A DNA stretch of 64,000 nt from NCBI GenBank assembly GCA_013423385.1, contig BLZA01000011.1, positions 57,742-121,741 of the forward strand, given 5' to 3'. Within the stretch, counting starts at the first letter, position 1. Every line of letters begins with the position of its first letter. The position numbers and the translations under genes were made by a program. Positions 20,893-33,073 of this stretch are shown one piece after another. The stretch comes from Naganishia liquefaciens (taxonomy: Eukaryota > Basidiomycota > Tremellomycetes > Filobasidiales > Filobasidiaceae). The notes under the pieces were generated by a model that worked only from the letters and a program-made list of their open reading frames with translations, was not told the origin of the DNA and made no database searches.

Positions 20893-23661
20893 CTACTTGG
20901 GCAACGCGATATGCCAGTCGAGCTTGTCGGCCCATTTGGGCAACATCTGCGAGATTTGTTCAACATCTTTGTCACCTCGACCGGATAGGCACTATGTGAA
21001 GCGTCAGACACGGCACAAGATGCGGGACGGAAGCCTTGAAGCTTACCATGACGATGTTGGCCTCCTTGGGCAAGGTCTTGGCCATCTGGATGGTTCCCCA
21101 GACAGCGTGAGCGGATTCAAGAGCTAACGGAAGGACGATGTCAGTCGCGGACGCAGACGATCGATAGCGCGGCAACGCACCCGGAATAATTCCTTCCTTT
21201 TGGGTCAAGATTCGGAATCCTCGCAGAGCTTCCTCGTCAGTAGCGACAATATATTCTGCACGACCCGAGTCCTTCAACCAAGCGTGCTCGGGACCGACAC
21301 CCTGGGGACAAGGAAGATATAAGTACGGGACAGCGATTCGCGCTCGCTTGGGCGTACAGGGTAATCAAGACCAGCTGAGATAGAGTGCGTCTCCATGATT
21401 TGTCCCGTCTTTGACTGCAACAAGTAAGTCCTCACGCCGTGCAAGACACCTGGTGTGCCTAATGACAGGGTGGCAGAGTGTCGAGCGGTATCCACACCTA
21501 AAACCTCAACGGATGAGGCAAAGCAGAATACTTTATCCCAAAGCAACTCACCATCGCCTCCAGCCTCAACACCGATCAATCGCACACCCTCGTCCTTGAT
21601 AAAGTCGTAGAATGTACCGATGGCATTGCTTCCACCACCGACACACGCGACCACGGCATCGGGCAGCTTGCCAATCTTTTCAAACAGCTGCTGCTTGATT
21701 TCGCGACCGATCACGCGCTGGAAGTCTCGGACGATGGTAGGGAAGGGATGCGGGCCGATGGCAGAACCGACACAGTAGTGCGTGTCTGAGAGATTGGTTA
21801 CCCAGGCTCGCATGGCCTCATTGACAGCGTCCTTCAACGTCTGAGAACCTGATGTAACAGAGACGACCTGGAAAAAAAGTTAGCGCCCGGTATCTGCAAA
21901 GACAAAAAAGAGGTCCTACGTACTTTGGCGCCCAACATGTTGATTCGGAACACGTTCAATGCCTGTCGACGGACATCTTCCGCGCCCATGTAGACGATGC
22001 ATTCCAGGCCAAATCGAGCACAGGCGGTAGCGGTAGCGACACCATGCTGACCGGCACCCGTCTCGGCGATGATCTTCGTCTTGCCGAGTCGCTTTGCGAG
22101 GAGGACCTGGCCGATAGCATTGTTGATCTTGTGAGAACCGGTGTGATTCAGGTCTTCTCGCCTGTTAGCGTCGCATATAATCAGTCCGCAATCGACAGTT
22201 CATCCTGACCGAAACTCACTTCAACCAAATCTTGGCGCCGCCGGCATATTCGGTCAACCTCTCGGCCTCGTACAAGTTGGACGGCCTGTTCATGTACGTG
22301 TACATGCTCTCAAACTCTTTCCAAAACTCGGGGTCCTGCAGTGCCGTCTTATGCGCTTCCTCGAGCTCTGCCAGGGAATCGACGAGCGCCTCAGCGACAT
22401 ACTGACCGCCGAATGCGCCAAATCGGCCTTCGGGAAGCACAGTGCCGGCGACGACCTTGGATTGCTCGGGCGGGCCGTCTTTGAGTGATTTCTCGGCAGG
22501 AGGTACCGGCAAGGCGGGCTCGACCTGGGAAACGCCGTTGCCGTTGGTCTCGACGGGCATCGGCACGGGCTTGCGCGTGGGGCCGTCCGGACGCGGTTGA
22601 CCCTTGAGCGTGATCTCGCGACAGTAGGCCTCGAGCGCCGAAGGACCCTGGTTTTCGGGCGCGTGCTTGATAATATCGATGATGCGGGAACCGACAACGA
22701 CGGCGTCGGCGCCCGAGGCGGTGACAGCTTCAAAGTGAACGCGTGTGGAGACACCGAAGCCGACGGCGAGGGGGACCGGAGTGAAGGCGCGAATTCGGGC
22801 GATGAGTTCAGGGAGGCCGGTGCTCATGGCGCCTTCACGGGTGGAACCGGTGGTGCCCATCTGCGACGGAAAGAGGAGATTGAGCGGACCGTGCAAAAAG
22901 GAAACTCCCCGAAACGAGGCATACCTTGGAAACGACGTAGATGAAGGAATCGGCAATGCTAGCAAGGAACTTTACACGCCCGATGCTCGTGCTCGGTGCG
23001 ATCAAGGGGATGTAGGAAAGACTGTACCCGGAACACATCAGCCACACTAGCTACCGAAGAAGCCACAAATGGCGCGACGCTGCGTACCCCGTAGATGTAC
23101 AGATCTCTCGGAACTTGATGGCCTCCTCGGGCGGTAGATCCACGACGATAAATCCGTTGGCACCTGCATCCTTGGCATCCTGGACCGCCTTTTCCTCGCC
23201 GTGCGACAGAATGGGGTTATAGTAGCCTAGGTGGGACACGGAATGGTTAGATGCAAGGCGCTCGAAATCAAAAGCTGTGAAGACTTACCCATAAGCATGA
23301 CGGGTGCCTTCAATCCCTGCGCACGGGCCTGCTTGACAAAGTCCAAGCAGTCGGTGTATGTGATGTCGTTCTGGATAGCAATCTACGTAGCAAGAAGGCA
23401 GCGTCAACATTCTCATCCTCTGAAATTACCCTGACGGCCGCGCCAACTCACCGTGTTCGCCTCCTGAATGACCGGCCCATCCGCCGTCGGGTCACTAAAC
23501 GGAATACCCAACTCGATGATGTCGGCGCCGCCGGCCTCCATGGCGAGCATCTGGGCGACGGTGTCGGCCTTTGTCGGGTAGCCCGCGGTGACAAAGGTAA
23601 CGAACGCGGGCTCGCCCTCTGCCTTTTTCGCTGCGAATACGTGTTTGATCTGGTCTGCCAT
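20893..23661 (-). CDS. TRP5: Bifunctional tryptophan synthase (alpha-beta fusion)
   Basis: Last step of Trp synthesis: the alpha domain releases indole from indole-3-glycerol phosphate and the PLP-dependent beta domain joins it to serine. Exons: 23452-23661, 23289-23382, 23088-23226, 22925-23021, 22220-22860, 21924-22161, 21552-21867, 21358-21497, 21181-21301, 21047-21123, 20893-20991; 723 aa, close to yeast Trp5 (707). Alpha catalytic residues Glu50 and Asp61 lie in [17 protein letters not shown] Pro/Lys-rich linker joins the domains. Beta shows [28 protein letters not shown] with the PLP lysine, and [13 protein letters not shown] for phosphate. It ends [13 protein letters not shown]. The intron at 21498-21551 is 54 nt and stop-free in frame. 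Confidence 0.97.
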
Positions 23662-24088
23662 GACGTGTGAGGATTGATGGCCTTGTGCTGTGCGGTGTGG
23701 TGAGGGGAGGGGGAGGACGCTGTGTGGTTATATACCGCCCCGTCGTTCGAGTCAACCCAGACGAGATGAGACACGCCGCCGCCCCGATCTCCGAACGCTT
23801 GACTCGCCGTGGATTTCTCGCGCGCGGAAGCAAAAACACCAAGCGAACTGGCGATCGGCCAGGCTTTTTTGGGCGAGCGACAGTGATGGCGCGGACCGGA
23901 TGGGATGGGATGAAGGATGGGAGAGTCGGGCAAGTCGGGATCATCCGATGAGAGGGGGGCAGTCCGCTGTATGGAAAACGCGCAGAGAATATTGCAGTGA
24001 CTATGCATCTCGGCGAACACCATGGACAGCGTCAAATATACAACATCGAATAGCATCTCCACATGGCGCTGCTCATGCCCCGTCTCGC
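23662..24088 (-). promoter_or_regulatory. TRP5 promoter (TATA and two Gcn4-type sites)
   Basis: Spacer between the TAF5 stop and TRP5 start, same strand. On the TRP5 strand TATATAA lies at 23728-23734, about 70 nt before the ATG. TGACTC occurs on the minus strand at 23749-23754 and on the plus strand at 23800-23805. TGACTC is the core site for Gcn4/Cpc1, which induces amino-acid synthesis genes in fungi. Two copies so close to an amino-acid gene are suggestive, not proven. Confidence 0.55.
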
Positions 24089-27000
24089 TCAATCCTCTTG
24101 ATACGTCCCGGCCACAAGACACAGATTGCGCGGCGTGAAATGCGTCGTCGTGATCGGTGTCCGCTTTGTCCGATACGTCGTCAACAGATCCACACTGGCA
24201 GCGAATTAGGGACAAAATCAGCCTCACTGGACCATATGAGCACGTCAAGACATGCAACGTACCTTTCCTGTACTTCATCCCCGCTCAGCAAAGTACTCGC
24301 GACATTCGCCACGGCCTTCTTCGGTCCACCCGACGTCTTGACATCCCAAACCCGGACTGTACAGTCCAGTCCACCGCTGACCAGCGTGGAAGATTCCGCG
24401 CTGAACGACAAGGACGTGATAGGCTGGGTATGGCCCGTCATGGTCTTGATTTCTTGGCCGTGTAGCATGTCCCAGAGCTTGATCGTCAAGTCTTGAGCTG
24501 ATCACCACCGGATCTGCCGTCAGTCATACATGATGGAGCGCGCAGGAGATGAGACTTACACGCGCTGGCAAGGTATCTTCCGTTAGGACTAATGGCGAGA
24601 CAGTCAACGGCATCGTTATGGCCCAGAAACACCCGCACGCATTCCCCGCGCTGCACGTCCCATAAACGACAAGTCTTGTCGCTCGATCCGGTCGCCAGAT
24701 ATAGTGAATTCGGATGGAATTTGAGGCACTGCGATGGAGGGTCAGAATGCTGAACTTGGATGGCGTGCCAATATAGAATAGCTTACATCGACATCCGACA
24801 AGTGCCCTGCAAACATACGCAGCGGCGTCACCCGATCCGTCACCCACAGCCGTGCCGTCCGATCTCGACTCGCCGTCGCAAAGTAGGCCCCGAGCGGTCC
24901 CCATTCGACGGCCCACACAGGATCCGTATGGCCCTTGTAGACGACCAGGTTCTTGTACGTTTCGAGTCCCCAGAGACGAACGGTGCCATCTTGCGAAGAG
25001 GAAAGAAGGTGTTGCGGAGGGGCGACGCTGCCGCCGAGCGGGTCGAACGAGAGCGAGTAGACAGGGCCCGAGTGACCGATGAGTTTCCGCGTCGTGGGCG
25101 CAGATGCGTCACGCTCTGCATGTCCTGCCAAAACGGGTGAGCGACCTCGAGAGGACCTGAAGGCCCGAATCTTACCGTTGATCTTGTTCTCATCAGAAGA
25201 GTCTCGCCGCGGAATCTTACTTGGCAACCCCTTACCGCGCAAGTTCCATAGCCGGATACAGCTTTCGGCTGACCCGGCAGCCAAATACGTTGCATCCTGT
25301 GAGATGGCCGTCGAAGTTGTACTATCTTGCCGTCAACACCAGTATGTTTCTGGATAACAATCGTCGCTTACCCCTCTCCATTGTCAAAGACCGTGTACGC
25401 GCAGACACTCGGCAGACTTGGCTTGGCGAACCCGCTGACCCCGTAGTCATCACCGGTGTCAGCCGCAGAACCAAGCTTGATACGTTTTCTCCTATCGACG
25501 ACCGCTCGTAACTCCTTTTGCACATCAATCGGGCTAAACATGCCGCCCGTCGTGGGTCCGACCAGATTTTTATACTGCGGCTGTATGAGGCCATCCTCGT
25601 CTGTCGTCTCATCCTTGGTTTCCTTGCTCGATGCTGGTTTCTCGTTCGCCTTGCCGGATTTACGCGTCGACTCGGTGGGTGGCGTTGATGCTGCATCCCG
25701 CATCTCGACATCGCCATCTTCAGTCGTTGCTTCCGCTTTTTTCTGCGTGTCATCCTCTTCGACATCCTCTTCCGCGCCCGGAACTTTGCCCTCTCTCTCT
25801 ATCTGCTTCAACTCAAAGTCCACGTGCTCCTGCAGCTTTTCCGACTTGACATTTGTGCCCAGGGCGAGATCCTTATTGATCCTGTTGAAAGCGTCGGCAC
25901 TGGGTGCGGACGCAAGTCGAACTTGATCCGGTCCCGCAGGTGGAGGAGCAGGAATGATGAGCTCGACGAATCCGTTCTCCTTAATGGCAGCGACAGAAAG
26001 CGGAGTCGACGACTCGGACACTGGTGGGCATATTAGTGTATGCTGTTGCATGAGGATGGGACCGACCTTTGAGCTTTAATCGCTGATTGATGATGGTTCT
26101 CACTGCCTCCTTGTACCGCGAAGCATCCTTGGACACATCCCATATTGCTTCCAGTCCCAAATCACTCAGCCATCCTATCAATAATCCAAAGCTACCGCGC
26201 GATAGATTGACGGTGTATTTGTTCCTCCTGTGAAGAGGTCAGACGACGCGGATCCCGCTCCGAGATAGTTTGACTTGCCTGAAGCGGACGACCAATGGGT
26301 TGACGAGCAAGTGTGCTGAACTCGAAACGTTCTTGAGCTGTATGAGGTCCGCGTGATGAAGCACATCGTGATATGCGGCACTGCGGTTGAAGAAGTCTTT
26401 GGCTATATTCAGGCGCCTCAGATCAGTTGTGGACGTTAATGTTCCACAGAAAGTGGTGGACGTACCCGTCTGCCCAAGATCCGAATCAAGCAAATCCAGG
26501 AAAGTATGTACGAAAACGGGATACAAGATCTCCCGAAGCTCGGGCTATGAGAGTCATTAAGTCCGCAATCGCTTCAGCACACGCTGATCGGAACGCACCT
26601 TCCAGCCCTCGAGACCGGCCTCGACCCATTCCCTAAGCTTGAGATACCCCATGACTCGATCTGTTGTATCCAACAGCACATTTGGTGTCGCTACGCCTTG
26701 AGCGGCAGTCTGATCTGATGCAAGAGCTTTACCGATACTCGCATTTGTCGCTGCGGCATTCGCTTGTGCGCTGGCCTTTTGCCGATTGATCACGTCCTCT
26801 GCTTGGGCAAGGAAGTCTGGCGTGAGGTAATACGCCGATGTCGATGCTGATGATGCTTGCGCTTGCGGGAGGTTTCGCTTGATGAGGTCCTTTGCGGGGA
26901 GGCCTTCGTCCGGAGCAGGTAGTTGCGAGCGTGATTGTTGCGTTGCAGAAGTCGCGGAGGAAGGGTTGATGGTCGTTCCGGATGGTTTGGGAACTGTGGA

Positions 27001-27357
27001 TCGTGAAGCTTGGTCGACCAAGGGGCGTACACTCGAGACGTCGGTTGTATTGCCCGATCCACCTGCAACTCCGGCACTCGCCTGCTGCTCCTCGAGTCTC
27101 TTCTTTTCAAACATGTCCACAGCCTTCATGTGCGTGTTCCTCTTCAAGTACTCCAAGACATTGGTGTTGGCGCTGCCGCCTTCCTCTCCAGCATCTTGCC
27201 CTTCATCCTCCCCGTCTGCATCTTGATCGCCTCCAGCAGCCACGCTCTCCGTTGCGTCGGGACCACCCATGTTGGTTTCCGTGTCGGAAGGGTTGAAGCC
27301 GGATTTTACGCCGTTCTCGTCTGGGCGAGCGGAGCCCGTTTTTGCAGGTGTCGACAT
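24089..27357 (-). CDS. TAF5: TFIID subunit TAF5 (WD40 repeat)
   Basis: Scaffold subunit of the general transcription factor TFIID (and of SAGA in yeasts). Ten exons: 26599-27357, 26466-26544, 26279-26402, 26067-26227, 25372-26020, 25176-25321, 24787-25124, 24560-24728, 24263-24497, 24089-24194; 921 aa. N terminus: acidic linker then VLEYLKRNTHMKAVDMF (LisH-like), then the TAF5 NTD2 with ELREILYPVFVHTFLDLL, AKDFFNRSAAYHDVL and LIGWLSDLGLEAIW. A long acidic linker precedes six WD repeats, for example HTDPVWAVEWGPLG and TASRDRTARLW. The end TPRNLCLVAG is typical. Start taken at MSTPAKTGSARPDE; the upstream frame looks non-coding. The third intron uses a GC donor. Confidence 0.96.
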
Positions 27358-27603
27358 GACGGCGTCCGCGGAGGGATGTTGAGACGAGCCTTGTAATCTG
27401 ACGGAACAGCGCATTGAAGCGGGAAGGCAGTCCATCAAGTCGAGACAGACAACCCTTGACGAGACGCAGAACGGGCGCGTCCCGCCCAAAGAGCAATCGA
27501 GCAGGTGACGACCGAGTGATATCGCTGTGGTCTGAACGAATGATGGATGTCCCTGAACAACTACCAGCATATTACAGACATTGGGCAAGGCTGCTTATAC
27601 CAG
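27358..27603. promoter_or_regulatory. Compact divergent promoter TAF5 / EMC7
   Basis: Only 246 nt separate the two divergent start codons, so both promoters must overlap. No TATA box is evident. Confidence 0.5.
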
Positions 27604-28691
27604 ATGAGGGTGACCTTTCTGCTGTGAGTAGACAAGGAGAATTCCAGCGCTGCAGAAGCTGAATGTCGATGAAGATCCCTCCTGACAGGCTGGGTTCTCT
27701 CGCTCTGTTCTGCTGCTGATTTGCAGGGATCAGTCGTCTGGAATCAATATCTGACAGGTATGTATAGCTCAACGATCGCTTCGAGTCAGCTCGCTGAAGT
27801 ATCCTACTGAATGGTACTGTAGCGGCAGAAGGCTTGTCGCCGAACACCGCAGTAGAACTCAACAATGGAGAATACAGGACGCTGATACGGAAGGATGGCT
27901 CGTTCGTGATGTGAGTTGAGGCTATCTCGTACTCATATCGTTGTCAGCAGAATGACTGATATCATCCCTGTTAGACCGGACGTTACCGAGGGAACCTATG
28001 TCTTGCGCGTTCTTTCCAAGACCCACTTCTTCGATCAAGTACGTTCTGCCCCCATTCGCACGCGAATGCATCTTGTTCAGCTGCCCCTAACTTTTCTTCA
28101 GATATACCTTACAGTCACCCCATCCAGCATCCACCTCAAGCCATATCATCCGTCAATGCTGCCCGTGCCGCCAACCGAAACGACGCCATCCCTCCCGTAT
28201 CCGATCCAACTTGTTCCCGTCGTCAAAATCCAATATTACGAGCAACCGCAAGGTGCCAACATCATGGGGCTATTCAAGAATCCCATGGTGTTGATGCTCG
28301 GATTCACCGGATTGATGGCATTTGCTATGCCCAAGATGCTCGTACGTGCAGGTCTCTTGACTTTGCCGTCATAAGTACTAAAGCGAGCTCGTTCGTACAT
28401 TGCAGGCAAGCATGGACTTGGATCCCGAAGAGGCAAAAGAGATGGCGCAGATGCAGCAGCGGATTAAAGGATTCCAAAATACGGATTGGTCGGAAAAGTA
28501 CGCATATACCTCTGCCCTCTCAGCAGTACTCGCAACTCATCATTCGCCGTGTATGTAGGCTCGCGGGCGCGCTGGCTGGCAAGGCAGCCGGGACGGAGAA
28601 TGCGGCAGAAACTGTCGACGCGCAGTCAGTCCATGCGTCTGGTGTGACTAGCTCCGGAAATGTGAATGCGAGGAGGAGAAAAGGTCGTTGA
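27604..28691 (+). CDS. EMC7: ER membrane protein complex subunit 7
   Basis: EMC inserts and folds multipass membrane proteins in the ER; Emc7 contributes a lumenal beta-sandwich. Exons: 27604-27623, 27675-27757, 27823-27910, 27975-28038, 28102-28341, 28406-28497, 28559-28691; 239 aa. A signal peptide (MRVTFLLSLLTGWVLSLCSAA) is split by the first intron, whose acceptor gatgaag was chosen because only it gives this leader in frame. Then come GSVVWNQYLT, LIRKDGSFVM, PDVTEGTYVLRVLS and YLTVTPSSIHLKPY, then YEQPQGANIMGLFKNPMVLM, a membrane span, and MDLDPEEAKEMAQMQQ, the conserved cytosolic tail. Strong family match. Confidence 0.94.
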
Positions 28692-29598
28692 AGCGATCCA
28701 GCGTTACAGCGCTCACTTGCGGTATGATCGTTCTAACGATTTGTTGTAACGAAATCGATGCAGCGTGGCGGACTTAGCATCCGGAATTCTGGCGACTGGG
28801 TGCTGAAGCGACTAACGTCGAATCCGTTACGATCGCCTTTGAACGCCGTTCTTCCGGTCACGATGATAAGATGTCGGTTTTGGCATTGACCCGGCTCGAT
28901 CCCGTACGGTCCCGGAGACAGCGGTCACACCTGGTCCGACGCCTGGCAGGTGGACGCAGGCCAGCTGATGCTGTGCTTCTGACACCGACCGCAACCGAAC
29001 AGGCAGCGTCGGACAATTCTTCGGCCGAGAAGCTGGTCGAGATGACCTCACTTCACCGTGAAGCTTCATAGCTCGTCCAGCAGAGAGTATCCATGTAACG
29101 GTGCAGACCTGATTGTCGACCAGATCATTGCGCTTGATCAGCTGCTTGAAAAGAATGGGTCGAATTTCGCAAGGCATTTGCCCGAGGACCGGCCTCGGCC
29201 GAGGGGAACCAAATCCACGGAGCCCAATCTGGAGTCCCAGGCAGGCGAGTTTAGACCCTTTGTACTGTGTGTGCAGATTTACGGAAACATACTTGGGCCT
29301 TGCTACTTGGACCTCGAAGCTATGCCCTGAGGGAGGGGTATGGACGTACAGCAACGCTAGCTTGTTACTTACTCTTGCGAAACGTTTTACCCCCAATCTC
29401 GTCCACCAACGACTTTGCCGACTTTGCCGGCCACAATACATTAGCCAGAACGAGCGTCCTGACGATTGGAATGAATCAGGTAGCGACAAATCGGGAGATA
29501 CCAAGAGCAGGCTCGAGGTATAAAAGACTTTATCTCTTGAAATACGCGGAAAGCCTTTCATTCTGCGAGGTTGGTACCCGCCACATCTTTTGACCAAG
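28692..29598. promoter_or_regulatory. Long upstream region of tannase A
   Basis: About 900 nt. TATAAAA lies at 29519-29525, about 75 nt before the ATG. A GC-rich near-palindrome of CCGGCC/GGCCGAGG type lies at about 29190-29205. The minus strand has a 290-codon open frame here that I reject as a gene (see rejected). Length and TATA box fit an inducible promoter. Confidence 0.5.
29519..29525 (+). promoter_or_regulatory. TATA box of tannase A
   Basis: TATAAAA about 75 nt upstream of the start codon; the downstream paralog has TATATAAG at a matching place. Confidence 0.6.
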
Positions 29599-31893
29599 AT
29601 GTTGTTCCTCTCCAGGTCTGCTCTTCTTGCCATTTTCGGCGTCATCAGCGCTGCTGCTTGGAAGGACCATTGCGAAAAGTTTACCGCTTCTATTCCCAAC
29701 GTCGTGCTTGAAGCGACCTACTACGCTCCAGGAGCTCTAGTCAACTTGACATCCCCTTCAAGTGCGGTCTTAACAACAAAGCTGCCTGCTTTCTGTCGTG
29801 AGTCTGCCCTTTTTCGACATATCAATGCACGAAGCTCTTCCTGACTCAAAGGCATAGGACTGGCATTGACTATCACCACTAATACAACCTCCGGCAACCA
29901 AGCGTTGACCGAGGTGTGGATGCCCGATGACTGGAATGCCCGGTTGCTTGGGTTTGGCAATGGTGGATTGAGTGGAGGCGGTGTGTAGTCCCCTTGGATA
30001 CCTGAATTGGCACCGCTCACTCTCTGTTCTATCAGTTGTCTACTCTGCCTTGGCAGATGACGGTATTTCTCAAGGATATTCCTCTTTCAGCACCAACACG
30101 GGTAAGAAAAGGTCGACAGAACCTTTAAGATTACGCTGACAAGCTGCCAATTCGCCAGGCCATCAAAGCGATATCGGTCATGCTGGATGGGCATGGAACG
30201 ATACGAATGCCCAGGAAGATTTCGGCTACCGCGCGTTCCAGCTCAGCTACCAGGCCGCCAAGAGTCTGACCGAAGAATACTATGGCAAGTCGATTTTGAA
30301 GAAGTACTACCTCGGGTGCAGTACCGCCGGACGTATGGGACTCGTGGAGGCACAACGATTCCCGGAGGATTTTGACGGAATCGTATACATCCCCTTGTGC
30401 TCCTGAAGGTATGCTGGCTCACCTGAAGTTTCTAGGTTGTTGGCTCTCCCGCCAACCCGGTCGCACGTCTCGCTTCCTGGAATATCCATATGGGCCGCCA
30501 GGTACTCCCGGTCAACGGTAGTCGTTGGATTCCCGAAGAACTCTGGCCTGTCATCCATGCCGAGGTCTTGAAACAGTGCGATGGCCTTGACGGTGTAAGA
30601 GACTTCCGAGAAAGCTACACCTCATGATTTGAACACCTGTTCACAGGTCATGGATGGAGTACTCGATGATCCGAGGCAATGCTTGTGGGTACAGAGTTTC
30701 GGTCTCGCCGGCTGCTTTTGAGGGCCCTTTTTCCCTCAGATTCCGACCTGAAGCCATCGCTTGCGGCCCCTCCAGCAATTCTTCCACATGTCTCACACTT
30801 GACCAGATCGCCGCTCTTCGAGGTCTCTATACCGACTGGTATTCCCAGAATGGCACCTTTCTATTCAGTGGCTGGGATGTCGGAGGAGAGTTGGCCTACG
30901 GTGGGCCCTATAGCTACGCCTCTGGTCCAGATATTCCGATCGGTCCCGAATACTACAAGTACTTTATCTTTGGGTATGTTAAAGGTATTATGGAGGCGAC
31001 TCGGAACTGAACCAATCGTGTCTACCGTAGAAATCCCGATTGGGAATACAACACGCTGACCGAAAGCGACATCTTCCGAGCGATTGAAACAAACCCCGGA
31101 CAGGTCGATGTAAGTGAGACTTTGTTCCTGCTCATTTTTAGAGCTAGAAACTATTTCCAGAACAATGGCTACAACTATACCTCGTACTTCACTCGAGGAG
31201 GAAAGCTACTGCACTACGTTGGTCTGGCGGATCAAGTCATTTCGGCGGGCAACTCGGTAAGTGATAATGAGGACCGATATGATAGGGGCTGACTACCAGC
31301 TGTGAATCTCTGATTAGTACGTCACTTACAATTCTATTTCCGCATTCACCACGGCCTACACCAATCTCGATGTCAACGACCATTACCGCTTCTACCCCGT
31401 TCCAGGTTTGTTTCGGTGTTGTGCCATTCAGCGACGTTTTTCTAACGCTGACTAAACTTCTTAAAGGCATGTATCACTGCAATGGCGGAGTCGGAGCGAA
31501 CGCTTTCGGAGGTGATGGGCAAAGGACTTCGGGAATGCCGCCCTTGATCAGGGATTCCAAACACGACAGTAAGCTCCCAGTGACGTGTTCATCAATTCAA
31601 TAGCTGTCTGCTAAATTATCCTTCTGTACATAGTCCTTACTGCAATGGTTGACTGGGTCGAAAATGGAAATGCCCCTACCGATTTGATCGCTGCCAAGTA
31701 CACGAACAATAACTCCACCCAAGGTATCGAGTTCACGCGAAAGCTCTGTCCTGTATGTGTTTGCTCTCGAATTCGGGTCGAATCAACGTTCCGAACATGT
31801 CACTTCCCTGTTTGTTTTCTACCATAGTATCCTCAGAAAGGTGTCTACCAAGGTGGCGACCAGAATTCCTCGAATTCTTTTGTTTGTCAGTAG
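29599..31893 (+). CDS. Secreted tannase / feruloyl esterase family protein, copy A
   Basis: Secreted esterase expected to split gallate esters of tannins or ferulate esters of plant cell-wall sugars. Thirteen exons: 29599-29797, 29858-29980, 30036-30101, 30159-30382, 30436-30594, 30647-30684, 30740-30973, 31031-31109, 31161-31256, 31318-31405, 31467-31568, 31634-31752, 31828-31893; 530 aa. Signal peptide MLFLSRSALLAIFGVISAAA. The family CS-D-HC set is visible: Cys183-Ser184 in YYLGCSTAGRMG, Asp398 in GLADQVIS, His439-Cys440 in GMYHCNGG; the two Cys should bridge next to the catalytic pair. Several N-x-S/T sites suggest glycosylation. Tannase versus feruloyl esterase cannot be told from sequence. 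Confidence 0.94.
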
Positions 31894-33073
31894 AGGACTG
31901 AAAAGTTAATTAGGAGGGGTTGGATTTTAGAGATGGCAAAAGGAACGGATGCAAGCCTCCCAGAGACTTCGGCTGGCAAATCACCATAAAACGGACAGAT
32001 ATAAGCAGGTCATAATTCAGCGTATAGTGTCAAATCGTGCATGATCATTCCAACCGAGATGTCTACACGGCTCGACTATCATTCAATTGTATTAGAGAAG
32101 AGTGGCTGGATTGCTCTCAGAAAGAAAGCCAAAGATTTCCACCTGTCTGTCAGATTAGGGGAACATTGGTCGAGATCACGAAGAAAGTGATGTAATCCTG
32201 CCGTGTATCGCCCTGGACGGCGTCCGAAAGCTAGCTCCGGACCGAAGAACGACCCTAAATGCTCGTCTAGCGATCATTTGACCGCGGCTCGTTGTCATTA
32301 GGAGTATTGCTATATTGTGCCTGCCCCGGAATTCAAGGCTCCAAGGGATGCCATACTGGCGCTCGGAAGCTAGCTTGGACAGCTCTCGAATTGAGCACTA
32401 TGCCCTGGACGCGCGGCGTATTATTTTTTGCTCCAGGGCTTTGCAGTTTTGCATGTACAAGGTTTCTCATTCGCGCAAAACTCTGTGCCGCTCAAGATGT
32501 GGTACGTCAGTTGTACGTTGGACGAATCTCGTCCATATCAGCCTGTGAGGTGTCGACCATGGAACCGATGCAGAGAAATCGATGAATCCACCATATGCCT
32601 GGAGGACCAAAGCTTGCGGACCGAAAGGACCCGTGCATCCCGAAGCGGCAGTTGCTCCCGCGGCACTAACCCCGGGAACCCCGCTGGAGACCCCACCGGA
32701 TAAGCTAGAACGGAATATCGCCTATTGAACAATCTCGACATTACCGCTTCAGGCACGGGACCATTTGACCAAGTTCCTTCAGCTATTCCCTCCCTATTGC
32801 GCCGTCAGGTGGGCGAGCACTGGTCGAGCCTTTGACAGCCGGTGAGCTAACTGGGCACGAGGCCTCTTTCCTCTTTCAAAGGAGACAGGAAGGACCGCCG
32901 CGGGAGCGGGAGACAGTGCCAAGTGGAGCAACTATTCTCCGTTCTGGGTGAGTAGCCTCATGAAATGGTTCTTGCGAAGATCGTGAGGTATATAAGCTAA
33001 ACTGAACGACCGTGACTGATCTCGGGTCCTCCTCGCCACACTCATTGCAAGGTCATTCTCCAGACTCCTTGCC
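31894..33073. promoter_or_regulatory. Spacer between the two tannase copies, promoter of copy B
   Basis: About 1.2 kb. TATATAAG lies at 32989-32996, about 78 nt before the copy B start. CCCCGG-like GC motifs occur near 32668-32695. Only short frames are present and none resembles tannase, so no broken third copy is visible. Confidence 0.5.
32989..32996 (+). promoter_or_regulatory. TATA box of tannase B
   Basis: TATATAAG at nearly the same distance from the ATG as in copy A. Confidence 0.6.

Noticed and set aside
23690-24496. Long frames of 268 (plus) and 276 (minus) codons around the TRP5/TAF5 boundary
   Set aside because: Both are shadows of the TRP5 N terminus, its promoter and TAF5 C-terminal exons; no family content of their own.
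15923-28691. Idea of a secondary-metabolite cluster around the mpaB-like oxygenase
   Set aside because: Neighbours are MND1, an AT-hook protein, TRP5, TAF5 and EMC7. There is no synthase, transporter or tailoring enzyme set.
28827-29699. 290-codon minus-strand open frame between EMC7 and tannase A
   Set aside because: It overlaps the tannase A first exon, has no domain, odd composition and a TATA box for the opposite strand inside it. Length alone is not enough.
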